Positions 10,543-20,510 of a stretch of 64,000 bases of DNA are shown piece after piece. Source of the stretch: Saccopteryx bilineata (taxonomy: Eukaryota; Chordata; Mammalia; Chiroptera; Emballonuridae); contig NC_089490.1 in NCBI RefSeq assembly GCF_036850765.1, positions 273,310,482 to 273,374,481 of the forward strand, in the 5' to 3' direction. The stretch's first letter is position 1. Each line of letters begins with the position of its first letter. A model generated the notes under the pieces. That model did not search any database, was not told where the DNA came from, and saw nothing but the letters and a program-made list of their open reading frames with translations. The translations under genes and the position numbers were made by a program.

Positions 10543-11391
10543 AATCCATTCATTATTTAACACCCTGCTATTTAGTTTCCATGTGTTTGAGAATTTTTGA
10601 GCTTTTCTGCTGTGATTCATTTCTAGTTTCATGCCGTTGTGATCGGAGAAAGTGCTTGATATGATTTCAGTCTTCTTAAATTTGTTGAGAGCACTTTTGT
10701 GCCCTAACATGTGGTCTATCCTAGAGAATGTACCATGAGCACTTGAAAAGAATGTATATTCTGCTGCTTTAGGGTGAAAGGTTCTGAAGATATCTATTAA
10801 ATCGAGTTGATCTAGTGTTTCCAATAAGTCTGCTGTTTCTTTGTTAATTTTCTTTCTTGAGGATCTATCTAGTGATGTTAGTGGGGTATTGAAATCCCCT
10901 ACTATTATAGTATTGCTGTTGATCTCGCCCTTTAAATCCATCAAAGTCTGTTTTATATATTTGGGTGCTCCTATATTAGGTGCCTAGATATTTATAATAG
11001 TTATATCTTCCTGTTGGATTACTCCCTTTATCATTATGTAGTGGCCTTCTTTATCTCTTACTATATCCTTTGTTTTAAAGTCCCATTTGTCTGATATAAG
11101 TATTGCTACCCCAGCTTTTTTTTCATTTCCATTTGCATGAAACATTTTTTTCCATCCTTTTACCTTCAATCTGTGTGTCTTTTGTTCTAAGGTGTGTCTC
11201 TTGTAGACAACATATGTATGGGTCCTGTTTTCTTATCCACGCAGCTACCCTATGTCTTTTGATTGGATCATTTAATCCATTTACATTTAAGGTTATTATT
11301 GATATGTGGTTGTTTATTGCCATTTTCTTCTTTAAAGGTGTATTCCTTTTTCTTTTTTTTTTTTTCTGTATTCTTTTCCCACTTTATCTGT

Positions 11392-12285
11392 TTACACCAG
11401 GCCCCTTAATATTTCCTGCAGCATTGGTTTGGTTGTAATGAATTCCTTGAGTTGTTTTTTGTCTGGGAAGCTTTTTATTTCTCCTTCAATTTTAAATGAT
11501 AGCCTTGCTGGATAAAGTAGTCTTGGTTGTAGGTTCTTGTTCTGCATTACTTTGAATATTTCTTGCCATTCCCTTCTGGCCTCAAGTGTTTCTGTTGAGA
11601 AGTCAGATGTCATCCTTATGGGGGCTCCTTTGTAGGTGATAACTTTTTTTTCTCTTGCAGCTTTTAATATTTTCTCTTTATCGCTTAGCTTTGGTATTTT
11701 AATTATGATGTGTCTTGGTGTAGGTTTCTTTGGGTTTCTCTTTAATGGAGTCCTCTGTGCTTCTTGGATTTGTGAGAGTTTCTCTTGCATTAATTTAGGG
11801 AAGTTTTCAGCTATGATATGATTGAACAAAGTCTCTATCCCTTGTTCTTTTTCTTCTTCTTCAGGAACCCCTATGATGCGGATGTTATTTCTCTTCATGT
11901 TGTCACAGAGCTCTCTAAGAGTTTCCTCTGACTTTTTGAGTCTTTTTTCTCTTTTCTTCTCTGCTTTCATGCCTTCATTCCAGTTGTCTTCTAACTCGCT
12001 GATTCGATCCTCTGCTCTATCTATCCTGTTTTTAATTCCTTCCATTGTGGTCTTTATTTCTGATATTGTATTTGTCGTCTCCAACTGATTCTTTTTTATA
12101 CTTGCTATTTCTTTATTTAGGTTTTCAAACTCCCCCTCCATTGTTTTTCTAAGATTCCTAAGCATCCTTACAATCATTATTTTGAACTCCGCATCTGGAA
12201 GTTTGATTATTTCCATATCACTCAGTTCATCTCTCGAAAGTGTCTCTTGTGGTTTCATTTGGATTGCACTCCTTTGTTTTCTCAT
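11392..12285 (-). CDS. L1 ORF1 protein (RNA-binding chaperone), intact 297-codon ORF
   Basis: L1 ORF1p is a trimeric nucleic-acid chaperone that coats L1 RNA in the cytoplasmic RNP. The reading frame is open from MRKQRSAIQM to the stop. Residues about 35-130 are rich in heptad-like Leu/Ile and charged residues and form the coiled coil (for example RIDRAEDRISELEDNW). An RRM-like core follows, including NIRIIGVPEEEE (about 134-145). The C-terminal domain has RHIIIKIPKLSDKEKIL and ARREWQEIFKVM, and ends near EILRGLV. An A-rich tract lies just upstream of the ATG (T run at about 12298-12313). The length is close to the 300-340 residues usual for mammalian ORF1p. It is the only coding sequence here without disruption. 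Whether it is expressed cannot be told from sequence. Confidence 0.93.
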   Translation of the reverse strand: MRKQRSAIQMKPQETLSRDELSDMEIIKLPDAEFKIMIVRMLRNLRKTMEGEFENLNKEIASIKKNQLETTNTISEIKTTMEGIKNRIDRAEDRISELEDNWNEGMKAEKKREKRLKKSEETLRELCDNMKRNNIRIIGVPEEEEKEQGIETLFNHIIAENFPKLMQEKLSQIQEAQRTPLKRNPKKPTPRHIIIKIPKLSDKEKILKAAREKKVITYKGAPIRMTSDFSTETLEARREWQEIFKVMQNKNLQPRLLYPARLSFKIEGEIKSFPDKKQLKEFITTKPMLQEILRGLV

Positions 12286-13210
12286 CTTCTTCTTCTTTTT
12301 TTTTTTTTTTTTATTTGTAGAGTTGATTGAGTCTAGGCTTGGTGTTGTCTGCTTCCAGTTTTCAGTTGTGTTATTTTTAGGTCTTCGTGGGTTGGTATCA
12401 GCTATTATTTGTAATCCACTTTCGGATTTGGGCAGCTTTGAAGTCTTGATTTGTTTGTTTTCTTAACAGGTGATAGTCTTGTTAACTGATCTCAGCAGGG
12501 GGCTTCCTTGAAACTGTATCCAGGAATGCTGTGGGTGTAACCTGAGACGCTGAAGGTCTCTTCCTCCAACTAATCTCACTGGGGGCAGGGTTTTTTCTCT
12601 CAGCTTTAGTAGGGGGAGGTGTATCTCAGATCTCCATGGAGACCTGAGTTACTGCCCCTCCTCCCCACTTCTTGTTTTCAGCTGTGTCTTGTTGTGCTGA
12701 TTGGAGCTGGATAGATGTCCGGAGATCTCTGATCCGGAAGCACTTCAGCTCTGTTTTGTGAAAGGTTCAGTCCCTCCCCCAGCTATGGCCGCCTCCAGCA
12801 CGAATGAGTCAGCTTTTTTACTTTGTTTCTTGCATACCTTAGCCCCTCACAGTCTGTCCCTTTCCCTGTCTTTTCCACTTGGGAGATAAGCTGGTCTTTT
12901 CAACCCACCTTGCTCCCTGGTCGCCAGGTAAGTGGCTGTGAGCAGTAGTTTCTGCTCTTTTTCCTCTGTGAAATCCTCTCTGGGCTCTCAGCCTCACCCC
13001 CCTCCTTCCCTTCCTGTAAGCAGAGGAGATTCAGGCACTCCTTACCAGGATTATTGTGGCTTCCTCTTTGCTCCTTGGTTTTTGAGAGCTGTTCTTGCAG
13101 TTCAGTGTTGGTTTTTCATGCTGATTTTTTCTAAATTGATTTGTATTCCAGTTTGGTGTTGAGAGCTGGGTGTCTGTGCATCCGCCTACTCCACTGCCAT
13201 CTTCTCTCTC
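12286..13210 (-). promoter_or_regulatory. L1 5'UTR / internal promoter region
   Basis: About 925 bp upstream of ORF1 on the minus strand, ending exactly at the target duplication. L1 5'UTRs carry an internal Pol II promoter. The first bases of the element on the sense strand are gagagaagatggcagtgg, which places an AAGATGGC box at +5 to +12. No tandem monomers are visible, unlike rodent L1 promoters. CpGs are few and scattered. ORFs on the plus strand here (12701-12889, 12932-13162) look incidental. Confidence 0.8.
13196..13203 (-). promoter_or_regulatory. YY1-like AAGATGGC box at the L1 5' end
   Basis: The plus strand reads gccatctt, so the L1 sense strand reads aagatggc within the first dozen bases. 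In human L1 a YY1 site with the same core near +13 directs accurate initiation. The role here is inferred from that position. Confidence 0.6.
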
Positions 13211-13222
13211 GGTTAATTTTTT
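13211..13222. repeat. Target-site duplication, right copy (full-length L1)
   Basis: ggttaatttttt, second copy, identical to 6975-6986. It immediately follows the first base of the L1 5'UTR (in + coordinates), showing that the 5' end is not detectably truncated. Confidence 0.85.
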
Positions 13223-13349
13223 ATTGTGATAAAATTTAGTTCAATTTTCAAGTTTGTAATTCAATTTTTAAAATAGTTATTTATGTTTAAAGCAATTATT
13301 TTATTGACTAGATAATTTATTTAGATTATCTGAGATTTTTAGCCCTTAT

Positions 13350-13760
13350 TTATAGAGAAAAAAAAAAGACATGTTCAAAATGGAGTCGTTTATGCTAAGC
13401 CCCATGTTACCAAATCAAGACTTAATTACAGGTTTTAGGATAATGTTACCTTAGAAGGGACCAAGAGAGATGATACAGTTATCCAGTCAAAGAAGGGAAT
13501 TTGATGTTACATTTCCTTCTTTCCTCAGTAGGGCCTGCCCCCTGTGACCACATAAAGTGAAAGTGAGCTGGGTTTCACTATTCACAGCCCAGCTAGATTG
13601 ACCCCTGTTATCTTCCAAAAGAAGCAACGAAGGTTCTATACCTCTAACCTCTTTTCTTGCCTCAGGTTCCCCACAAAGTCATCCATGTGGTCCTACTCCT
13701 TAGAGACCTGTGTAGGTCCAGTCCTGTGTCTTGGGAATGGTGCATATAGTGGAAAACAGG
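13350..13760 (+). mobile_element. Possible old LTR-type remnant
   Basis: The text gacatgttcaaaatggagtcgtttatgctaagccccatgttacc followed by tcctcagtagggcctgccccctgtgaccac has the flavour of old mammalian ERV LTRs (the aaaatggagtc phrase is common in MER21-type LTRs). No ends, polypurine tract or duplication were found. Low confidence; it may be single-copy DNA. Confidence 0.22.
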
Positions 13761-14779
13761 GCTGGCCACCTATGTCACTAAATATGGATGGGGCTTAGGG
13801 CTGGGCTATAGCAGCAAACATATCAAGGGGGCTGCTAGTGCTTGATGAAGTCCACTTACCAATTCCTTTGAAGTACATGGTTAATGCCTGCCACAGATCT
13901 ACATTTAAAATTGCCATTCAATCATTGTGCAGAAGTCAAGTTGCAAGTCTAAGGCCCATGAACTTCAAGAACACTTATGGACCAAAGAATGAAGCTGTCC
14001 CTGCAAAGCAATCATCACTGGCTAGGCTTTGGGTCCAGTTGCAATTTGTCTTAGATTTTTCCAAGTATTTTCTAGGAAAGAACTTGGTCTTTTGTGTAGT
14101 TATTAGATATGTGTACACAGTGATTCATTAGTCTTTTTTTCCTTCCTTGGGTTCTTTAAGTCCTCTGTCCATATTCCCTAACAACACTATTAAACACTAT
14201 ATAATAATTATATTTTAAAATGTTAATTTTTCCCAGCAGTGTGAGACTGTGTAAATTAAGATGTCCTCACCAGTAAGCCCAGGACCAGGCTCACAGATTG
14301 AACCTTTGCTCAATGTTTGAGTATATGGGGTAAGCACACTTAAATCTTCATGCCCCAAAATAATAGAACCAGTTCCATTTCTGGTAAATGCATTATGCAC
14401 TCTGCCGAATGTGTCTGAAGCACTGAATATAACTGTGTAATTGAAAGCATATTATTACTTTAATTAATTTATATACATACTGACATATGTAAATAGTAAT
14501 AAAAATAATCACAAGAGGAGATTTGTAGATGCGTTTATATAATAACATTATTGATTGTTAATTTATGTCCAAAAGTAGCTAAAAGTAGTTACAATTAATT
14601 TTACATGCTAGAGTTTAACATACTCAGAATTTGAGCAAAGAAGAATTAAATTCCTTAACATGAGATTATGGTTTATTATCTAGTCATAAAATTGAGTGGA
14701 GTGAGAGAGAAGACTGTCATAAATATTTTGGCTAATGCAGTGTGATGTTTTGAATAGAAATTATAATCTTTTTTTTCCT
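13761..14779. other. Single-copy intergenic DNA
   Basis: No recognised gene or repeat. The 97-codon ORF at 13838-14131 has no family resemblance I can name and no supporting splice or promoter context. Confidence 0.45.
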
Positions 14780-15245
14780 TAAATAATTAAGACATAGAAG
14801 CAACCTAAGTGTCCTTCGAAGAATGATTGGATAAAGAAGATATATATACAATTAAATACTACTCAGCCATGATAAAGATGAAATATTGTCATTTGCAACA
14901 ACATAAATGGATTTTGACATTATTATGCTAAATGAAATAAGTGAGATGGAAAAGGATAAGAATCATGTGGTTTCATTTAATGTGGGATGTAAAACAGAAA
15001 GGAAAAAAAATGAACAAACAAAACAAACATAAATACAAACAACGGAATGGTCATTATCAATAGGTCAGGGGGAGGAGTGGGGACAAAGAGGGCAAAGGGA
15101 GTCAAATATATGATGACAGAAGGAGACTAGAGTTTAGGTGGTGAGTGCATAATTGAGTGTCCACATATTATATTATAAATATGTATAGCTAAAATGTATA
15201 TAATGTTACTAACTAATGTTTCCTATTAAAATTCATTTTGAAAAG
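14780..15245 (+). mobile_element. 5'-truncated L1 3' end
   Basis: Plus-strand end of L1. Phrases of the ORF2 terminus (acatagaagcaacctaagtgtcc, attggataaagaag, aatactactcagcca, aacaacataaatgga, aatgaaataagtgagatgga) lead into a 3'UTR (gtcattatcaataggtcaggggg, gactagagtttaggtggtgag) and end near aaaattcattttgaaaa. It is diverged, with no clear duplication. Confidence 0.8.
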
Positions 15246-17139
15246 TCAGAACATGGCTAGTCTGATGATATTTGGGAGTTACTATGAATCTTGAAGAATC
15301 TAGATTAAATTCCTTTTTTGCTTTTTTTTTGCTTTTTTAAAGGAAAGCTTTAACAAGGTCAACACTTGCCCTTGTGGCCTTTTAATTACCTATCCATTGA
15401 TTAAATGAAAAGCTATGTAAATGGAAGAAGAACAAACTTTTCTTGAGATAATTTAGAATCAATTTCAGCAATTTATGCAATAAAACAAACAAACAAAAAC
15501 AAACCTTACAGAATTCCAGGCTATTGAATATGTAACTATTTGAAAGTCAACATTTAAAAGAAAGAAATAAGGAAAGAATAAAGAAAGAAAGAATACAAGA
15601 AAAAGAACAAAAAGCAGTTGCTATTGGCCAGTCAGTCTTGTTTCACTATTCTTTGAAAGGCTCATCAAACAGTTAGTTTAAACCTAATAAAGTGGTAGGA
15701 AGTCTGGAGGGAGAGGAGAAGTTAAGAATGGCTTAGGCTCTGCAGCTAAAAGCCATCTAAACAGGAAGGGGCAGAAGAGGTCAGTGCAGGCAAAGGCCAT
15801 AGGAAGACCAGAGTGGCCAATAAGTGGAAGCTTTCAAAAGGGTAAATAAACAGTCTGGTAAGGAGACAGATTAAGAAGGGCCTATCCAAATAACCACAAG
15901 AGAGGCAGCGGGATAATTAGAGGAGTCGGGTAGAAAAGTGGGGGATTGCAGAACTATTTCAACTGAAAACTCTTTAATTCTGGAGGTGAAGCAAGTGGGA
16001 ATAGAGGAGAAGCCAGTCTGAGGATAAGGAATGGCCTGGAGCTTTCTCGAGGGCTCAGAAGAGGAAGGAGCAAATCACTGAGGCTGGGGTAGCCTTCCCA
16101 GGTCAGTTAAGTTGAGGAATTACTGGATATGGCAAAATGCATGTACTCTAAATGGGGAAAAGATAATAAATATTCTGAGGAAATGCCACCTAAAAACTGG
16201 TACTCCAGTAGAATTTAACACTGGGGAAATTATTCATCTTATTTAGACCTCAACATTTTCATTTGTAAAAAGAGAGCTGGATAGCTCTTCTGGCCTTAAA
16301 TGTGTTCAGGTTAAACTGAGATTAAGCAGACCTCACTTTAAGCACTGCACAGAGAAAAATGTTCCAATTTTGGAAAATGCTGTAGAAAATACATTTGCAA
16401 ACCAATGTGTAGTTGAAAAGTGAATGTTTCCCACTCACAGCTTCTCCCAGTTGTCTGTTCTCTTGATCCTCACACCACTGTTTCACTTACAAAAATCTTT
16501 AAAGTTTGGACCACAGTAACACCAGAAAGATTAAAAAACAATCAAATCACCTTAATACTACTCAATTTAGGTATTTCTGAAAGGTTGAGTTTGTGTGAAT
16601 TTTTGTAAGATCAAATTTTATTTTCTCATTGACTTATTTCATCATTTCAGTGATGCCTTCTCTTACCCTCTGGTCGATCTTCAATGCTCAGGGGTTCTGA
16701 TGGTTCAGGTGATATGGTCCCTGTTTCTGGAGTGTACTGGTTCTCTCTATCTGTATCTCAGGTAGCTCTAAGGAACCTAGAATTACTTTATCAGATGACG
16801 AGTCCTTTACATTGTGTGTAATCAACAAGTAAATTCTTCTCCAACTTAGAGCTCCCAAAACTATTTTTCTTTAAGGGCAATGTTTTATCTATACACACAA
16901 AAACATCTGTAAACTATTTAACAGATTTTTCTTATAAGACTTGGTGGCAATACATGCCATAATAACACTTGATAACTAGCGAGAGATAATCCGGACACTT
17001 TTAGGGAAAGAAGGAAATGTTAGGGAAACTATTGATCAAGTAAGCAGACAGTAGATAAATGGGACAGAGTAGAAGAAATCCAGCATTCTTAAGGTATAAC
17101 CTGCTTTAATAGCAACAACAAAAATTACACTTGAGTGGA
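15246..17139. other. Single-copy intergenic DNA
   Basis: No gene recognised. It contains an A-rich aaac-type run at 15480-15505 and an aaag-rich run at 15558-15605. A weak MIR-like phrase lies near 16235-16290 (attcatcttatttagacctcaacattttcatttgtaaaaa). Confidence 0.45.
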
Positions 17140-17189
17140 TGTCAGATGATGCTTACACAGTGTTGGATGCATTAACCAAGTTATAAAGT

Positions 17190-17350
17190 TATGCATAATT
17201 AAGTTATAAAGACTTACCTTAAGTCTTTATAACAACCCTTCAGAAGCATACATTAACTGAATACTTCTTTCATCAATTCCACTTTACAGATAAAGAAACA
17301 GAAATAGAGAGGCTAAGACCCAAGGTCACACATAAGAGGTAGAGACTAGA
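17190..17350 (-). mobile_element. MIR-like remnant
   Basis: Reverse-oriented MIR phrases in order: ccactttacagataaagaaacagaaatagagaggctaagacccaaggtcacacataagaggtagagactagaatgg. This corresponds to ttttacagatgaggaaactgaggctcagagag..gacttgcccaaggtcacac of the MIR consensus. No clear ends. Confidence 0.6.
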
Positions 17351-17496
17351 ATGGTGGTTACCAGAGTCTGTGGGCTGGGATTCTAGTCAAAGGGTGCAAA
17401 CTTCCAGTTATAAGATGATTAAGTTTTGGGGACCTGATATAAAGCATTGAGATTTTAGTTAATGATACTGTTTCATACACTTAGATTTTACTAAGA

Positions 17497-17504
17497 GAGT
17501 AGAG
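17497..17504. repeat. 8-bp target-site duplication, left copy (hAT MITE 1)
   Basis: gagtagag, repeated exactly at 17841-17848 on the other side of the element. Eight base pairs is the hAT hallmark. Confidence 0.9.
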
Positions 17505-17840
17505 CAGGGGTCTCCAAACTTTTTACACAGGGGGCCAGTTCACTGTCCCTCAGACCGTTGGAGGGCCGGACTATAAAAAAAACTATGAACAAATCCCTAT
17601 GCACACTGCACATATCTTATTTTAAAGTAAAAAAACAAAACGGGAACAAATACAATATTTAAAATAAAGAATAAATAAATTTAAATCAACAAACTGACCA
17701 GTATTTCAATGGGAACTATGCTCCTCTCGCTGACCACCAATGAAAGATGTGCCCCTTCCGGAAGTGCGGTGGGGGCCAGATAAACGGCCTTAGGGGGCCG
17801 CATGCGGCCCGCGGGCCAGGCCGTAGTTTGGGGACCCCTG
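17505..17840. mobile_element. hAT-type non-autonomous DNA transposon (MITE 1, 336 bp)
   Basis: The ends are inverted repeats: caggggtctccaaact at the left and agtttggggacccctg at the right (one mismatch in 16). A perfect 8-bp duplication (gagtagag) flanks them. GC-rich arms of about 65 bp and 110 bp enclose an AT-rich middle. There is no transposase ORF, so it depended on an autonomous hAT elsewhere. It is the same family as 20022-20212. Bats are known for recent hAT activity. Confidence 0.93.
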
Positions 17841-17848
17841 GAGTAGAG
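17841..17848. repeat. 8-bp target-site duplication, right copy (hAT MITE 1)
   Basis: gagtagag, identical to 17497-17504. Confidence 0.9.
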
Positions 17849-19049
17849 CTTTACTCTTCTCACCACTAAAAAGAAAAGAAAACAAAATGGAATTTTGTGA
17901 TATGTTAGAGGTGTTAGCTAACACTATGGCGGTAATCATATAGCAATATATATGTGTAGTGGATGAACCTTAAACTTACACAATGTTATTGGTCAATTAT
18001 ATTTTAATAAACCTGAAAAAAAAAAAGAACTGAAGACAGGCATAAAATCAAGGCTTTTTACTTAAAAATATTTTTGCTCTGGGCCACTGCAAAGTACCAT
18101 TTTCTCTCACCAATAAACCATATGATAACCCGTCCCAAGGCATTTTGGGCTGAATTTGTCGCTCTTCCTATAAGTGTATTACCTACCACCTCGAGTTCCA
18201 GTTTCCTTATGCAGCTCCCCTGCTGCAGTGATAATCAGGAGGGCAGGGCTGCAACCTCATTCTCTCCCAACACTTGTGCGGTGCCTACCGCAGCAGGAGT
18301 AAACGATGGTGTCAGGATTGATTTGCTACATTAAAATCAAACACCCTCTGAGCTTGATTACCCATCTCACCTCCTCATCTGCCTTAGTCTTGTGCCACCA
18401 ACACCAAGGAGGAGCCTGCCCCTTCTAGATGCAAAGATTACACACAGCCATGGCCTATGGAGGCTGACTTGAAAACAACCATTGCTGGCACATCTGGTAT
18501 TCTTCGAGCTGCCTCTTTTTTCCCTGACATTTTCAGTTGAGTTGAGCAATATTCAGATTCCAGCCGAGATACCCACGGGCCAGCCCCATTCATCTTCAGA
18601 TGACATCTGTTGAGAATTTTCAATAACGTAATGGGTGTGGAGCATGTGAGTGGGGGAATGATGGAGGGATTATGACATAAAAATGCTAAAGCCGCGTGGG
18701 GAAACGGCTGCACATAAAGTTTTGATTTGGTAATTCAGACTAACGCAGTTTGTGGTCCTCCGGGGAGAGTCCAATAAAGGTGTCAGATACGCTCTCCAGC
18801 CTGATGCAGAACGTCGGTGTCCTGGGAGGAGCCATCATAAGCAGGCAAGGCCAGGGTACAGAGCAGGCCTTGCCCCTCTGTCCAATGGTTATACGCTCAC
18901 CCAGAGGTGACGAGTGAAGGGGACATTAACTGTTTGTGCTAAGGGCATTTGCCTAGAGGTGAGGGCTATTGAGAGGTCTCATATTTTGTTTCTCCATTTT
19001 CCTTCGCCAGCACTATTTATGACTCAGTATTTCTGTTGTTTAAATCATA
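17849..19049. other. Single-copy intergenic DNA
   Basis: No gene recognised. Overlapping ORFs at 18367-18713 (minus) and 18074-18334 (plus) are short and without recognisable domains. The block at about 18080-18900 is less AT-rich than its surroundings. Confidence 0.45.
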
Positions 19050-19372
19050 GATGCAGAGAACAGATTGACAGCTGTTACAAGGGAAGGGCTTTGGGAGAAT
19101 GGGTGAAAAGGGTGAAGAGATTAAACAAACAAACAAAACTGTCATAAACACAGACAACAGTATGATGATTACCAGAGGGAAAGAGGGATGGAGGGAGGTA
19201 GAAGAGGGGCAGGGGGTGGGGAATTAGTGGTAACAAAAGGAGACTTGACTTTGGGTGGTAAACACAATACAATATACAGATGATGTATTATTGAATTGTA
19301 CACCTGAAACCTATATAATTTTATTAACCAATATTACCCCAATAAATTCAATAAAAATTTAAAAAAGAAAAG
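19050..19372 (+). mobile_element. L1 3'UTR fragment with A-tail
   Basis: Plus-strand L1 3' end. It has the G-rich, gaca-type 3'UTR (gacagctgttacaagggaaggg, cagacaacagtatgatgatta, ggagacttgactttgggtgg), the terminal phrase aattgtacacctgaaacctatataattttattaacc, and an A-rich tail at 19352-19372. The same layout is seen at 35150-35376 and 46500-46669. Confidence 0.88.
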
Positions 19373-19373
19373 C

Positions 19374-19560
19374 ATTATTTTTCAACTATAGTTGCTATAC
19401 AATATTATATTAGTTTCAGGTGTACAACATAGTGATTAGACATTTATATAATTTATGAAGTGATCAGTCTAAAATGTCTAGTATCCATCCAACACCGCAC
19501 GTAATTATTACAATATTATTGACTCACAGTATTTCTTATGTTGGAAATCCTTTCTAAATG
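19374..19560 (-). mobile_element. Older L1 3'UTR fragment
   Basis: The minus-strand L1 3' end phrase tatattagtttcaggtgtacaacatagtgattagacatttatataa is typical of L1MA/MB-type 3'UTRs. It is parallel to 59440-59500 (tacaatgttatattactttcaggtgtacaatatagtggtt). It abuts the oppositely oriented L1 end at 19372. Confidence 0.75.
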
Positions 19561-19619
19561 TATAGTTCCCCAAAGAACTTGCTAAGTCATCAAAACAAGC
19601 AATGATCTCTTTTTTTATT

Positions 19620-19627
19620 CTTTAAAA
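19620..19627. repeat. 8-bp target-site duplication, left copy (hAT MITE 2)
   Basis: ctttaaaa, repeated exactly at 19925-19932. Confidence 0.9.
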
Positions 19628-19924
19628 CAGTGTTCCCCAACCTTTTTTGGGCCACGGACCAGTTTAATGTCAGAAAATATTTTCAAGGACCGGCCTTTAG
19701 GGTGGGACAGCTAAATGTATCACATGACCCAGACAAGCGTCAAGAGTGAGTCTTAGACGGATGTAAGAGAGGGAATCGGGTCATTTTTAAAAAATAAAAC
19801 ATCATTCACACTTAAATATAAATAAAACTGAAATAATATAAGTTATTTATTCTTTCTCTGCGGACCGGTACCAAACGGCCCACGGACCGGTACCGGTCCG
19901 CGGCCCACGGGTTGGGGACCACTG
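19628..19924. mobile_element. hAT-type (MER1/Charlie-like) MITE 2, 297 bp
   Basis: The terminal inverted repeats are cagtgttccccaacct... and ...ggttggggaccactg, with a perfect 8-bp duplication (ctttaaaa). The inner arms (gggccacggaccagttt and cacggaccggtaccggtccgcggccc) resemble MER1-type Charlie elements, as far as I recall that consensus. The right arm contains a nearly perfect palindrome around ggaccggtaccggtcc. The middle is AT-rich and there is no transposase. It is a different family from MITE 1 and 3. Confidence 0.92.
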
Positions 19925-19932
19925 CTTTAAAA
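19925..19932. repeat. 8-bp target-site duplication, right copy (hAT MITE 2)
   Basis: ctttaaaa, identical to 19620-19627. Confidence 0.9.
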
Positions 19933-20021
19933 TACCTAATCTGGGTCTTTCTTTCTACAACCACGCTGAATTTCACAATGGTTATTACCAGGAAGACTCT
20001 CCCTGAATAACTCCAGCCATT

Positions 20022-20212
20022 CAGGGGTCCCCAAACTTTTTACACAGGGGGCCAGTTCACTGTCCCTCAGACCGTTGAGGGGCCGCCACATACAGTGCTC
20101 CTCTCACTGACCACCAGTGAAAGAGGTGCCCCTTTCCGGAAGTGCGGCGGAGCTGTATAAATGGTTTCAGGTGGCTACATGCGGCCCGCGGGCCGTAGTT
20201 TGGGGATGCCTG
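20022..20212. mobile_element. hAT-type MITE 3, internally deleted relative to MITE 1
   Basis: The same family as 17505-17840. The left arm caggggtccccaaactttttacacagggggccag and the right arm gcggcccgcgggccgtagtttggggatgcctg align well. About 145 bp of the AT-rich middle is missing and small changes occur near cagaccgttg. The 8-bp flanks (cagccatt and cgccctct) do not match, so the duplication has decayed or one end has been altered. Confidence 0.88.
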
Positions 20213-20214
20213 CG

Positions 20215-20510
20215 CCCTCTCTCAGAGCAGGTTTCTACCTTGGCCTGTCTTTGTCAAGCCTGCTGAGTCCAGTGGTCACAGAAACTCGCCTAAGTCAGGT
20301 TCTTTCTTAGAATCCCCTCCCCTTGATGACCGTTTCTCATAATTTTTCATCCACTGACCCTCCTTCTGCTAGTTACCTATAAATCCCCTCCTGTTTCTTC
20401 TGTATTTAGGGTGAGTCTTAACCTCAACCTCTTCTCTATTGCAACAGTCCTGAATACATCTTTCCTTATCATTTTAATGTGTCATGATAATTTTTTTTAA
20501 ACAATATGCC
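20215..20510 (+). mobile_element. Possible LTR remnant
   Basis: The order of phrases is LTR-like. There is tttctcataatttttcatccactgaccctccttctgctagttacctataaatcccctcc with a TATAAA-like box, then a C/T-rich leader, then tattgcaacagtcctgaatacatctttcctt in the position of a polyadenylation signal (usually aataaa). It is noncoding. No paired LTR or duplication was found and the subfamily is unknown. Confidence 0.35.

Larger units (their letters stand above)
7261..11323 (-). pseudogene. L1 ORF2 (endonuclease-reverse transcriptase), disrupted
   Basis: Would encode the L1 ORF2 protein: AP-like endonuclease, reverse transcriptase and C-terminal Cys-rich domain. The start is at 11323 (MAINNHISIITLNVNGLN). 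Endonuclease motifs are visible: CLQETHL, VGDFNTPLT and SDHNG. The RT block at 10202-8262 includes [30 protein letters not shown] and the catalytic LFADDMILY. The C-terminal block at 8243-7284 includes [18 protein letters not shown]. Lesions: a frameshift near 11170-11190; a TAG at 10986-10984, where a Tyr codon would be expected in ...INIYAPN; the SINE at 10296-10529; a TGA at 8264-8262, in place of the Trp that is usual after WCWEN; and an A-run slip near 7290 that moves the stop from 7261 to 7284. Non-functional as it stands. Confidence 0.93.
6987..13210 (-). mobile_element. Near full-length young LINE-1
   Basis: Minus-strand L1 of about 6.2 kb. In its own 5' to 3' order it has a 5'UTR of about 925 bp (13210-12286), ORF1 (12285-11392), a 68-bp inter-ORF gap, ORF2 (11323 to about 7261), a G-rich 3'UTR and an A-rich tail. 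A 12-bp duplication (ggttaatttttt) flanks it. ORF1 is open, but ORF2 carries a frameshift, two nonsense codons, a probable 1-bp slip near its end and a SINE. It therefore cannot supply its own endonuclease/RT in cis. The state of preservation contrasts with every other L1 in the window. Confidence 0.95.

Noticed and set aside
19800..19910. ggaccggtaccggtcc palindrome considered as an operator or hairpin RNA
   Set aside because: It lies in the right arm of hAT MITE 2 and is explained by the element's terminal structure.
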